Part shown: positions 16,890 through 26,781 of the stretch, piece after piece
How the letters are laid out: each line of letters begins with the position of its first letter
How positions within the stretch are numbered: position 1 is the stretch's first letter
Assembly: GCF_002946835.1 (NCBI RefSeq)
Contig: NZ_CP026652.1
Location: 7,626,001-7,690,000 of the forward strand
Direction: 5' to 3'
DNA length: 64,000 nucleotides
Origin: Streptomyces dengpaensis
GTDB lineage: Bacteria > Actinomycetota > Actinomycetes > Streptomycetales > Streptomycetaceae
Position numbers and translations under genes: made by a program
The notes under the pieces: model-generated
The model's database searches: none
What the model was told of the DNA's origin: nothing
Seen by the model: only the letters and a program-made list of their open reading frames with translations

Positions 16890-18350
16890 TCAGGGCCGTC
16901 CTCGTCCGTGCCTGTCCGGCTCCCGCTCCAGCAGCGGGGCCGCGTCGGAGAGTACCCCGGTGATCCTCGCGAGCGTCTCCTCGTCCCGTTCCACGGCGTC
17001 GAGCACGGGCCCGTGGGCGGTGCCCCAGCGCCGGGCGACCGCGGCCGGGTCCTCTCCGGTCAGCAGGCCCGCCGCCTGCGCCGCGGCGCCCAGCGCGACC
17101 AGCTCCTTGGCCTCGGGCAACTGAACCGGCCGCCCCGACAGCCGGCGTACGGTCTGCTGCCAGGCCGTCCCCCGGGCGCCGCCGCCGATCAGCAGCAGCG
17201 GAGCGGAGCGGTCGGCGTCCTCATCGAGCACCAGGTCCAGGGCGCCCAGCAACGAGTGGACCGCGCCGTCGTACGCCGCCTGCAGCAGCTGCCCGCCCGT
17301 GGTGTCGTGCCGGAGTCCGTGCAACAGCCCCGAGGCGTGCGGCAGGTTCGGCGTGCGCTCACCGTCCAGGTAGGGGAGCAGCGTCACGCCCGCGCCCGGC
17401 TCGACGGCCTCGCGGTCGAGGCCCAGCAGCGCGGCGACACGGTCGACGGCGAGGGTGCAGTTCAGGGTGCAGGCCAGCGGCAGCCAGTCGCCCCGCGCGT
17501 CGGCGAAGCCCGCCACGGTGCCGGTCGGGTCGGCGGGGCGCCTCGCCGAGACGGCGTACACCGTGCCGGACGTACCGAGGCTCAGCACCGCGGTGCCGGG
17601 GCGCAGCCCGAGGCCGAGCGCCGCGGCCGCGTTGTCGCCGGTGCCGGCGGCGACCAGGGTGCCCCTGGAGAACGGCAGGTCGGCGTCGGCGTGCACGGTC
17701 CCGGCCACCTCGCCGGGGCGGACGACGCGGGGGAGCAGGGCAGGGGCGAGCCCGACATGCGCGAGGACCTCTTCGTCGTACGTCTCGGTCCCGGACGCCC
17801 ACCAGCCCGTACCGGAGGCATCGCCGCGGTCGGTCGTGCCCTGTCCGGTGAGGCGTTCGGTGAGGTAGTCGTGGGGGAGGCGTACGGCCGCGGTGGCGCG
17901 GACGGCGTCCGGTTCGTTCTCGGCCAGCCAGGCCCATTTCGTGACGGTGAAGGACGGGCCCGGCACACTGCCGGTCCGGTCGGCCCAGGCCTTCGGGCCG
18001 CCCAGCTCCTCGACCAGCCGACGCGCCTGCGGCGCCGAGCGTACGTCGTTCCACAGCAGAGCCGGGCGTACGGGATCGCCCTGGGCGTCGAGCGTGACGA
18101 GCCCGTGCTGCTGGCCGCCGATCGACACCGCCGCGGCCTCGTGCGCCGCGTCACCGCACTGGTGCAGCGCCTCGCGGAGCGCGTCCCACCACTGTCGGGG
18201 GTCGCTCTCCCGGCCCGCTCCCGTGGAAACGGTGTGCGGCGCCTGCCCGCTCGCCACCACCTGACCGGTCGATGCGTCGACGACCAGGGCCTTGGTGGAC
18301 TGGGTGGATGTGTCCACCCCGACGACGAGCGGACCCTCGGCTGCTGACAT
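16890..18350 (-). CDS. xylB: Xylulokinase
   Basis: A 486-residue FGGY kinase that phosphorylates D-xylulose to xylulose-5-phosphate. It begins MSAAEGPLVVGVDTSTQSTK, the P-loop of the family. SIGGQQHGLVTLD is the xylulose-contact region and catalytic Asp neighbourhood follows with LLWNDVRS. AAGTGDNAAAALGLG contains the catalytic Asp, and SLGTSGTVYAVS and LIGGGARGTAWQQTV form the nucleotide-binding side. The ATG is chosen from GGGAGA eight bases upstream; a longer open frame starting at 18458 lacks family similarity. The gene is divergent from xylA across a 162-base region with a candidate operator and sits 110 bases from the ROK gene start. Confidence 0.92.
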   Translation of the reverse strand: MSAAEGPLVVGVDTSTQSTKALVVDASTGQVVASGQAPHTVSTGAGRESDPRQWWDALREALHQCGDAAHEAAAVSIGGQQHGLVTLDAQGDPVRPALLWNDVRSAPQARRLVEELGGPKAWADRTGSVPGPSFTVTKWAWLAENEPDAVRATAAVRLPHDYLTERLTGQGTTDRGDASGTGWWASGTETYDEEVLAHVGLAPALLPRVVRPGEVAGTVHADADLPFSRGTLVAAGTGDNAAAALGLGLRPGTAVLSLGTSGTVYAVSARRPADPTGTVAGFADARGDWLPLACTLNCTLAVDRVAALLGLDREAVEPGAGVTLLPYLDGERTPNLPHASGLLHGLRHDTTGGQLLQAAYDGAVHSLLGALDLVLDEDADRSAPLLLIGGGARGTAWQQTVRRLSGRPVQLPEAKELVALGAAAQAAGLLTGEDPAAVARRWGTAHGPVLDAVERDEETLARITGVLSDAAPLLEREPDRHGRGRP

Positions 18351-18458
18351 CGGGTTCTCCCTCTTCCGCGGCTCCGCGGGATCTGTCTGGTTGGGGGGCT
18401 CCCGGACCGGCGCGGCCCGGTTTTCGCACTTCGTCTCTTCCCAGAGACGTGTCCGCAT

Positions 18459-19679
<1,221 letters not shown>

Positions 19680-19841
19680 TCACTTCTCCTTCCGCAGATC
19701 TCTGCGCCGAATCTTTGCGCCGAATCTCTTCGCGGGACCTCTGCGCGGAATACTCCGGAATCGTGCGATCCATGGCATGAGTCCGTATCAACTTCCGCGC
19801 AGGGGTCGCATCATGACCGGTTCGAGGCGACTCTTGACGGT

Positions 19842-20738
19842 ATGGCCATGCCGCCCGTACCGCCCCAACCCCCTCGGCCGCCGGGAGACACGCCACCTCC
19901 TGGAGGCGGTGGCTTCGGCCCTCCGTCCGCAGGGTACGGACCCCCCTACGGAGGTTACGAACCCCCGTCCGGAGGCTACGGACCTCCACCAGGCGGCTAT
20001 GGTCCGCCTCCTGATGGTTTCGGGCAGGGCGGCGGAGGCTGGCAGCCACCGCCGCCTCCTGGACCGCCCGGCGGACCCGGGGGCCATCGTGGTGGTGGAC
20101 GGCGCCGCCCCACTCTGTTCCTCGTGCTCGCCGTGATCGTGGCCGTCGCCGCCATCGTCGCCGTGGCCGTCGTGGCCACCGGCGGTGACGGCGAACAGGA
20201 CAAGAAGTCCCCCACTGAGAGCAGCGGGACCCCGCGCCGCTCGCCCAGCCCTTCGTTGAGCATCCCGTCCGAACTGCCGTCCCTGCCTTCGGAAGTACCC
20301 AGCGTCCTGCCCACGCTGCCGTCGGGGGTGCCCAGCGGACTCGTACCGAGCGACCTTCCCTCGCTCTTCCCTTCCGTCGCGAGCGACGAAGTGCCGTACT
20401 ACATGCTGAAGAAGGGCGACTGTTTCGACACGAACGACGGCCAGCCCGGGCAGGCCGCCAAGCGGTCGTGCACCAAGCCGCACGACGCCGAAGTCGTGAA
20501 GGTGGCCGAACTCAACGGCAGTTACTCGACCGACGCCGCCCTCAAGAAGGCCGCTTCGACGCTGTGCGCGTCAACACTGGAACGCAAGGCGGCCAGGCAG
20601 CCCCCGGGGACCGTGCGCGGCACCCTCGTGCAGTACCCGGACTCCAGCGGCTACGAGATCGGCATCGACAAGGTCGCCTGCAGCCTGGCGGCGGACGTCG
20701 GCAGCGGCACTCACAAGCTCACCAAGCCACTGACGTGA
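19842..20738 (+). CDS. Proline-rich single-pass membrane protein with septum-formation domain
   Basis: A 298-residue protein in three parts. Residues 1-88 are Pro/Gly/Tyr-rich with GGYGPP-type repeats. One membrane helix follows (about 92-113, LFLVLAVIVAVAAIVAVAVVA). Then comes a Ser/Pro-rich spacer with PSxxPS repeats, and finally an extracytoplasmic domain (residues about 185-298) with GDCFDT, CTKPHDAEVVKV and two more Cys, matching the septum-formation family (a Cys pair with a PHxxE motif). No close ribosome site is seen; a second in-frame ATG is two codons later. Upstream (19690-19755) are short CTGCGCCGAATCT-like repeats. Role unknown; the domain name comes from weak links to septation in Corynebacteriales. 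Confidence 0.7.
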   Translation: MAMPPVPPQPPRPPGDTPPPGGGGFGPPSAGYGPPYGGYEPPSGGYGPPPGGYGPPPDGFGQGGGGWQPPPPPGPPGGPGGHRGGGRRRPTLFLVLAVIVAVAAIVAVAVVATGGDGEQDKKSPTESSGTPRRSPSPSLSIPSELPSLPSEVPSVLPTLPSGVPSGLVPSDLPSLFPSVASDEVPYYMLKKGDCFDTNDGQPGQAAKRSCTKPHDAEVVKVAELNGSYSTDAALKKAASTLCASTLERKAARQPPGTVRGTLVQYPDSSGYEIGIDKVACSLAADVGSGTHKLTKPLT

Positions 20739-20740
20739 GC

Positions 20741-20756
20741 GGCACGCGCGCGTGCC
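20741..20756. repeat. 16-bp perfect palindrome GGCACGCGCGCGTGCC
   Basis: The palindrome lies two bases after the stop of the septum-domain gene and before the convergent SWIM gene. The identical 16-mer recurs at 21005-21020, and its 12-base core CACGCGCGCGTG recurs at 24645, 26675 and 32513. It may serve here as a bidirectional terminator, but the recurrence inside genes suggests another meaning or codon bias. Confidence 0.5.
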
Positions 20757-20785
20757 GTCCTGCGTCCTGAAGTGAATGCCGGGCG

Positions 20786-22057
20786 TCAACCATTCATCGG
20801 TTCTCCTGCCGCCGTCGCGAGCGCCGTGGCCGGGTCCCGTACCGCCGGTCCCGCAGGCGCCCAGCGGCCCCCTTCCTTGCGATACGGCCACCACCGGCCA
20901 TCGCGGCCGAGACGCAGCTGGGTGGACGCGCCGACCGCCGTCCAGCGGTTGTGTGCGGCACGGAGCAGTGGCCGCTCGTCCTCTTCCCAGGCGGACTCCA
21001 GCGCGGCACGCGCGCGTGCCAGCGATTCGGCCTGCACGGGCCACTCGTCCTCAAGGACGGACAACGCGTCCACACCTCCGTACCGCCAGGCGCGTACCGC
21101 GAGTCGCAGCTCCTCGCCGTCGCGTCCCGACCCCTCGGCGAGCCGCTGCGTGATCGCCTGCTCCGGACTGCTCGCGGCGAGCCGAACCGAGTCTTGCGCG
21201 AGGGTCAACTCTGCCTCGACGGCCTGCTGTCCGTGCCCGGAACCGAGCGCTTCGGCGAGGAGCCGGTACGCCTCGCCCGCCGCCGCGGCCGCGAGGAACT
21301 CCACGGCGGCTGGGTCGAGTCCGGGTGCGGGCGTGGCCTCGGTGTCCAGGGAGGGCGGCTGCCCGGGCTCCTGAGGCAGCTCCGGAAGGGCCGGCAGCGG
21401 CGGAAGGATGTCCCCGGCCGCGTACGCCTCAGCGGCGTCCACGCCTTCCTGACCGGCGCCGGACGCGTCCGGCGGCTCTTCCGCGGAGGTGCTGCCGCGT
21501 TCCTGGAGCTCGTCCAGGAGGGCGCGTTCGCCGCGCCCTCGCATCAACAGCAGGACGAGCGGATCCTGGTCCAGCAACCGCGCCATCTGGTAGCAGAGGG
21601 CGGCCGTGTGCCCGCAGTGGTCCCAGGCGCCGCAGTCGCACTGCGCCTCCAGATCGCCGAGCCCCGGCAGGAGTTCGACTCCTGCGGCCGCCGCGTCCTC
21701 GACCAGGTGCGGCGGCATGTCGCGGTCGAGCAGCGCCGCGATGTGCCCGGCCCGCTCGACGGCCATGTCCAGGAAGCGGTCCCACTGGTCCTCGGAGAGT
21801 TCCTGAAGCAGGACATCCGCCCGGTGCGTCGTGCGGTCGCGGTCCTGGACGACGGCCGTGATGCGCCCCGGACGCACCGATACGGCCCCCACAGCCCCGG
21901 CGCGCGCGAGCCTGCGGCCCGTCTTCACCTGCTCCGAGTCCAACGCCGCGTCCTCCAGGGCCTTCAACCAGGCCCGGCCCCACCACGTCTGCGCGAAACC
22001 CCGCCCCCGCGCGGGCGGCAAAGCGGCAAACGTACGCTCCATGTTCCGATCCGTCAT
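20786..22057 (-). CDS. SWIM zinc-finger protein partnered with an SNF2 helicase
   Basis: A 423-residue protein with a SWIM zinc motif at residues 140-150 (CDCGAWDHCGH: C140, C142, C148, H150). SWIM domains bind DNA or proteins and recur beside or inside SWI2/SNF2 ATPases. The N-terminus (FAQTWWGRAWLKALE) is the usual opening of the bacterial family, and the C-terminal half is helical and acidic. Its ATG overlaps the stop of the upstream helicase gene by four bases (ATGA), so the two are translationally coupled and very likely act together. The ribosome site GAGGGGGAG lies in the helicase 3' end. The biological process is unknown. Confidence 0.8.
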   Translation of the reverse strand: MTDRNMERTFAALPPARGRGFAQTWWGRAWLKALEDAALDSEQVKTGRRLARAGAVGAVSVRPGRITAVVQDRDRTTHRADVLLQELSEDQWDRFLDMAVERAGHIAALLDRDMPPHLVEDAAAAGVELLPGLGDLEAQCDCGAWDHCGHTAALCYQMARLLDQDPLVLLLMRGRGERALLDELQERGSTSAEEPPDASGAGQEGVDAAEAYAAGDILPPLPALPELPQEPGQPPSLDTEATPAPGLDPAAVEFLAAAAAGEAYRLLAEALGSGHGQQAVEAELTLAQDSVRLAASSPEQAITQRLAEGSGRDGEELRLAVRAWRYGGVDALSVLEDEWPVQAESLARARAALESAWEEDERPLLRAAHNRWTAVGASTQLRLGRDGRWWPYRKEGGRWAPAGPAVRDPATALATAAGEPMNG

Positions 22058-24906
22058 CGTGCTCCCCCTCGCAACTCCACCAGGTCGGCCAGTTCCGCGT
22101 CGGTCAGCTCCGTGAGTGCCGCCTCACCGGCGCCCAGGACGGCGTCCGCCAACCGCTGTTTGCGCCGCAGCATGTCGGCGATGCGGTCCTCGATGGTCCC
22201 CTCGGTGATGAGCCGGTGCACCTGGACGGGCCGGCTCTGTCCGATGCGGTACGCGCGGTCCGTCGCCTGGGCCTCGACGGCCGGGTTCCACCAGCGGTCG
22301 TAGTGCACGACATGTTCGGCCCGGGTCAGGTTCAGTCCTGTGCCGGCGGCCTTCAACGACAACAAGAAGACGGGGATTTCGCCCTCCTGGAATCGCTCCA
22401 CCATCGCCTCACGCTCGTTGATGGGCGTCCCTCCGTGCAGGAACTGCGTCGACACGCCCCGGGCGGCCAGGTGACGCTCGATCAGGCGCGCCATCCCCAC
22501 GTACTGCGTGAAGACCAGAACGCTCGCTCCCTCGGAGAGGATGGTGTCGAGCAGTTCATCCAGAAGCTCCAGCTTTCCGGACCTGCCGGCGATCTTCGGC
22601 CGGTCTTCCTTGAGGAACTGGGCGGGGTGGTTGCAGATCTGCTTCAGTCCGGTGAGGAGCTTCACGATCAGGCCGCGCCGCGCCATGCTGTCCGCGCCGG
22701 AGATCTCCGCGAGTGTTTCGCGCACCACGGCCTCGTACAGGCCCGCCTGTTCCTTGGTGAGCGCCACGGCGCGGTCTGTCTCCGTCTTCGGCGGCAGTTC
22801 GGGTGCGATGCCCGGGTCCGATTTGCGGCGGCGCAGCAGGAACGGTCGTACGAGACGGGCGAGCCGCTCGGCCGCCGCGGGATCCTGGCCGCCCTCGACC
22901 GCTTGCGCATAGTGCGTGCGGAAGGTGCCGAGCCTGCCGAGCAGCCCCGGTGTCGTCCAGTCGAGGATCGCCCACAGCTCCGAGAGGTTGTTCTCCACCG
23001 GGGTGCCGGTGAGTGCCACGCGCGCGCGTGCGCCGATGGTGCGCAGCGCCCGCGCCGTCGCCGAATAGGGGTTCTTCACGTGCTGGGCCTCGTCCGCGAC
23101 CACCATGCCCCAGGGCATCTCGGCGAGCCGCGGCGGGTCGAGCCGCATCGTGCCGTACGTCGTGAGGACGAACTCGCCGTCGGCCAGGCCCTCCAGGCTG
23201 CGCCGAGAACCGTGGAAACGGCGGACGGCGGTGCCGGGAGCGAACTTCTCGATCTCGCGCTGCCAATTGCCCATCAAGGAGGCCGGGCAGACCACGAGTG
23301 TGGGGCCCGCGGCGGACTCGTCGGTCTGCCGGTGCAGATGCAGGGCGATGAGCGTGATCGTCTTGCCCAGGCCCATGTCGTCGGCCAGGCAGCCGCACAG
23401 TCCCAGAGAGGTCATCCGGGCCAGCCAGTTGAGACCCCGGGCCTGGTAGTCCCGCAGCGTCGCGTGGAGCGCGGCGGGCTGCCTGACCGGCTCCTGCCCC
23501 TCCGGGTCCGCCAGCCGCTCCCGCAGGGTCGCCAGCCATCCCGTGGCCCGTACGTCGACCCGTTGGCCGTCGACATCCGTGGAGCCCGTCAGAGCGGCAC
23601 TCAGCGCGTCGATGGGCGTGACCTTGCGGTCCTGCTGTGCCTGGGCGCGGCGTACCTCTCGCGGGTCGACCAGGACCCACTGGTCGCGCAGCCGCACCAT
23701 GGGCCGGTTCGCCTCGGCCAGCCGGTCCAGCTCCTGCCGGGTGAGCTGCTGATCGCCCAGCGCAAACCACCAGTTGAAGGCGAGCAGCGCGTCCGCGGAC
23801 AGGAACGACGGCGCGTCGGAGGAAACCTTGCCGGGGCCTTTCCCTTCGTCCGGCGGGCCGATGACCGCGCGGGTCGTCAGCTTGCGTGCCAGCTCCTTCG
23901 GCCAGTGCACGTCGACACCGGCGAACGCCAGCATGCGGGCGCCTTCGCCGAGGAGCTCGGAGACTTCCTCGTCGGCTAGTTCGACGGCGTGCGGCACGGC
24001 TGCCGCGAGCAGAGGAGTCAGCGGTGCCCAGGCCCGGGCCGCTCGGCGCAGCGCGAGCAGGGCATCCATCCGCGCGCGCGGCCCGAAGCTCGAGGATCCG
24101 GCCCAGACGGCGGAGGCATCCACCACGAGGGCCGGATCGCTCACGCTGTGCAGCTGCAGCACCACGCGGAAGACAGGCCGGGTCTCGTCCGACACCGCCG
24201 ACGCCAGCCCCGGCACCTCGACGCGCAGAGAGAGCCGTACGTCCGCGTCGTGCACCGCGGCGACGTCCGTGGCCCAGGCGCGCTGCTCGGGCACGTGCTG
24301 CGGCTCCGGCGCCGCGAAGGCCGGGCCGCCCGCCGCGAGCGCTGCCGCGGGCGAGCGGGGCAGTGCGTCGGCGACCGCGTCCAGGAAGGCGCGCAGCAGC
24401 CGCTCAGGGTCGGGCAGCCGCAGCGGATCGGCGCCGTCCACCGGCACCGCGTGCGCGTCGGGCGGCATCGCGGCGGCCAGCTCGCGGATCCGCTCCAGGT
24501 CCTCAGCGCGCAAGGGGCCCGCGCGCCACGCGTCGTGGTCACCGGCCGTCAGTCCCGGCAGCAGCAGTCCGCGCGCTGCGAACTGGAGGGCCAGCACGGC
24601 GGCCGCGCCCCAGAACGCGGTAGCCCGGTGCGCCTGCGCGCCGGCACGCGCGCGTGTGAGCACCGGCAGAGCGGCCCGCACCGGAAGCACCAGGGCGGGC
24701 ACGGTCACGAGCTCCACGCCCTGGCCCGCGGGCAGCACGACGGTCAGGTCCTCGACGGAACCGGAAGCCACCACGGGAGGGGAGTGGCCTTCGGGATGCC
24801 AGAACGCGACGCTGCCGGTACGGGGCGGATCGGCGGGCACGAACACGGCACAGCAGCGGGCCAGTTCGGAGATCTCGGCGGGGGTTGCCGCGGGAAGCCT
24901 CTGCAC
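22054..24906 (-). CDS. SNF2-family DEAD/DEAH-like helicase
   Basis: A 950-residue SWI2/SNF2 ATPase with a GTG start. The N-terminal half (1-480) is a less conserved, Ala/Leu-rich domain found in bacterial members. The motor follows. Motif I is DDMGLGKTITLIALH, motif Ia VVCPASLMGNWQREIEKF, motif II VVADEAQHVKNP (DEAQ) and motif III LTGTPVENNLSELW. The second lobe has VFTQYVGMARLIE, SLKAAGTGLNLT, and DRAYRIGQSRPV (motif VI). Such proteins translocate on duplex DNA rather than unwinding it. It forms a two-gene operon with the SWIM protein. Divergent on the other side is the desaturase gene, with 245 bases between. Confidence 0.88.
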   Translation of the reverse strand: MQRLPAATPAEISELARCCAVFVPADPPRTGSVAFWHPEGHSPPVVASGSVEDLTVVLPAGQGVELVTVPALVLPVRAALPVLTRARAGAQAHRATAFWGAAAVLALQFAARGLLLPGLTAGDHDAWRAGPLRAEDLERIRELAAAMPPDAHAVPVDGADPLRLPDPERLLRAFLDAVADALPRSPAAALAAGGPAFAAPEPQHVPEQRAWATDVAAVHDADVRLSLRVEVPGLASAVSDETRPVFRVVLQLHSVSDPALVVDASAVWAGSSSFGPRARMDALLALRRAARAWAPLTPLLAAAVPHAVELADEEVSELLGEGARMLAFAGVDVHWPKELARKLTTRAVIGPPDEGKGPGKVSSDAPSFLSADALLAFNWWFALGDQQLTRQELDRLAEANRPMVRLRDQWVLVDPREVRRAQAQQDRKVTPIDALSAALTGSTDVDGQRVDVRATGWLATLRERLADPEGQEPVRQPAALHATLRDYQARGLNWLARMTSLGLCGCLADDMGLGKTITLIALHLHRQTDESAAGPTLVVCPASLMGNWQREIEKFAPGTAVRRFHGSRRSLEGLADGEFVLTTYGTMRLDPPRLAEMPWGMVVADEAQHVKNPYSATARALRTIGARARVALTGTPVENNLSELWAILDWTTPGLLGRLGTFRTHYAQAVEGGQDPAAAERLARLVRPFLLRRRKSDPGIAPELPPKTETDRAVALTKEQAGLYEAVVRETLAEISGADSMARRGLIVKLLTGLKQICNHPAQFLKEDRPKIAGRSGKLELLDELLDTILSEGASVLVFTQYVGMARLIERHLAARGVSTQFLHGGTPINEREAMVERFQEGEIPVFLLSLKAAGTGLNLTRAEHVVHYDRWWNPAVEAQATDRAYRIGQSRPVQVHRLITEGTIEDRIADMLRRKQRLADAVLGAGEAALTELTDAELADLVELRGGAR

Positions 24907-25151
24907 AGCGATAGCGCATTCCTCAAATTTGACTACTGGGGGGTGGGTCGCCGAGAGTACAGCACTCCGGGGGCCAGGCGAGAACGACCGGGCATGACGT
25001 GGGTCACCGTGCGCGAGGTGTAGCCAACACCCCTACGCCCCACCGGGAAACCCCCGACCGTACACGGGTGGTGGCGCCATGGTCGCCGAAGGTCACCGAT
25101 TTGTACGTTTCATCAGGTCAGCCCGTTCCCCTGAGAGACCGGAGACCGAGC

Positions 25152-26207
25152 ATGTCCCAGACCGCCGCAGTCCTCGCGGAACACCCTCCAGGGGTGAGCG
25201 TCGGGCAGACCCCCGGAAGCGAGTTCGCGTCTCTCCTGCGTACCGTCAAAGACAAGGGACTCCTGCAGCGGCGCCACGGCTGGTACGCGCGCGAGATCGC
25301 CGTGAACGCGCTCGCCCTGGCCGGTGTCGTCACCGGCGTCGCCCTGATCGGCAACTCCTGGTGGACGCTGATTCTCACCCCGGTGCTCGCCGTCCTCGCG
25401 GCCCGGACCGCCTTCATAGGCCACGACGCGGGCCACTCCCAGATCACCGGCAACAAGTCCGTCAGCCGCCTGATCGGGCTCATCCACGGCAACCTGCTCC
25501 TGGGGAGGAGCTACTCCTGGTGGAACCACAAGCACAACCGCCACCACGCCAACCCGAACCACATCGACAAGGACCCCGACGTCGTCGCCGACGTCCTGGT
25601 GTTCACCTGTGAGCAGGCCAAGGGCCGGGCCGGCTTCCGGCGCTGGCTCACCCGCAATCAGGCCTGGCTCTTCTTCCCGCTCACCCTCCTCGAGGGCGTC
25701 GCCCTGAAGGTCCACGGTTTCCAGGACCTTCGCCGACAGCCGCCGCGTGAGCGGGCCGTGGAGGCCCTGCTGCTGGTGACCCACGTCGTCGCCTACGCGA
25801 CCCTGCTGCTCACCTCCATGTCCCTCGGGAAGGCCCTGGCCTTCGCCGCCCTCCACCAGGCACTGTTCGGCCTGCATCTGGGCATGGCCTTCGCGCCCAA
25901 CCACAAGGGCATGGACATGCCCGACCCGGGCGGCGAGCGCTGGGGCCATCTGCGCCGCCAGGTACTCACCTCGCGCAACGTGCGCGGCGCAGTTCTCACG
26001 GACTGGTTCCTCGGCGGCCTGAACTACCAGATCGAGCACCATGTGTTCCCCGGCATGCCCCGGCCTCATCTGCGACGCGCCCAGCCCCTGGTGCGCGCTC
26101 ACTGCCAGGAGTTGGGTATCCCCTACACGGAGACCGGGCTCGTCGACTCCTACCGACAGGCCCTGCGCCACATGCATGAGGTCGGGGAGCCTCTCAGGGT
26201 TGAGTAG
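25152..26207 (+). CDS. Membrane fatty acid desaturase
   Basis: A 351-residue acyl desaturase. The three histidine boxes that bind the di-iron centre are in order: HDAGH (91-95), HKHNRHH (126-132) and QIEHH (293-297). Hydrophobic spans at about 52-85, 205-225 and 228-248 give the usual membrane topology. The family (DesA/delta-9-type in actinobacteria) inserts a double bond into an acyl chain using reductant from a ferredoxin or oxidoreductase; no such partner gene is adjacent here. The start MSQTAAVLAE is supported by GGAGA upstream; the frame is open 51 codons further but without family similarity. A TTGTACGTTTCAT stretch at 25098 may be part of the promoter. Confidence 0.88.
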   Translation: MSQTAAVLAEHPPGVSVGQTPGSEFASLLRTVKDKGLLQRRHGWYAREIAVNALALAGVVTGVALIGNSWWTLILTPVLAVLAARTAFIGHDAGHSQITGNKSVSRLIGLIHGNLLLGRSYSWWNHKHNRHHANPNHIDKDPDVVADVLVFTCEQAKGRAGFRRWLTRNQAWLFFPLTLLEGVALKVHGFQDLRRQPPRERAVEALLLVTHVVAYATLLLTSMSLGKALAFAALHQALFGLHLGMAFAPNHKGMDMPDPGGERWGHLRRQVLTSRNVRGAVLTDWFLGGLNYQIEHHVFPGMPRPHLRRAQPLVRAHCQELGIPYTETGLVDSYRQALRHMHEVGEPLRVE

Positions 26208-26310
26208 GGGGCGCGCCTCAGGGACGTATCAGGGTCGCGGTCCGGAACCGTGGGAAGCAAGGACCCGTTCTCAGGACAGAGAGCGGCAGCAGCCGCGAAG
26301 GAGGCGACAC

Positions 26311-26493
26311 ATGTCGAAGAACGCGAAGATCGCCGCAGGAGGTGTGGCGGTCGGCCTCATCCTGCTGATCTGGCTGCCCTGGTGGGCCGCACTCCTGATC
26401 GTGCTGGGAGTCCCGGCGGCGGCATACCTCGCACTGGACCCCTCACAGCGGCGCAGGCTGCGCCGCGCCACGCGCAAGGAGCTCGGCCGCTGA
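26311..26493 (+). CDS. Small two-helix membrane protein
   Basis: Sixty residues with an excellent GAAGGAGG ribosome site. Two hydrophobic helices joined by PWW (about residues 9-24 and 25-42) are followed by a basic tail, DPSQRRRLRRATRKELGR, which should lie in the cytoplasm. I do not recognise a family. It lies 100 bases after the desaturase gene and could be co-transcribed with it. Confidence 0.65.
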   Translation: MSKNAKIAAGGVAVGLILLIWLPWWAALLIVLGVPAAAYLALDPSQRRRLRRATRKELGR

Positions 26494-26591
26494 GGAGCCA
26501 CAGCCCCGGTGCGGCCCCGTCCAGCCCCCGGGGGGCCACAGCACCGCTCGCGGGCCTGCCGCAGTCGGCGCGGTCCGCGAGCGGGGCCGCG

Positions 26592-26684
26592 TGCCCCGTT
26601 CCACTTCACGACGACGGGCGCATGCCGTGTTCCACTCCACGACGGCGGGCGCCAGCCCCGTCCCACTCCACGACCACGCGCGCG
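26592..26684. repeat. Three 31-bp tandem repeats in an intergenic region
   Basis: Units at 26592-26622, 26623-26653 and 26654-26684 share the core CC(G)TYCCACTYCACGACSRCGSGCGC. The unit length is not a multiple of three and no gene covers the block. The last unit runs into the palindrome CCACGCGCGCGTGG (26674-26687). It fills most of the 288-base gap between the small membrane gene and the next gene. Confidence 0.8.
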
Positions 26685-26781
26685 TGGCCCACGAAAACCC
26701 TTTGCGCACCTGACCGCCTGCCCCCGACGATGACCGCATGACCTTTGGAAAGGAGGCCCAGCGACTCCACGGTGAGCGCTG

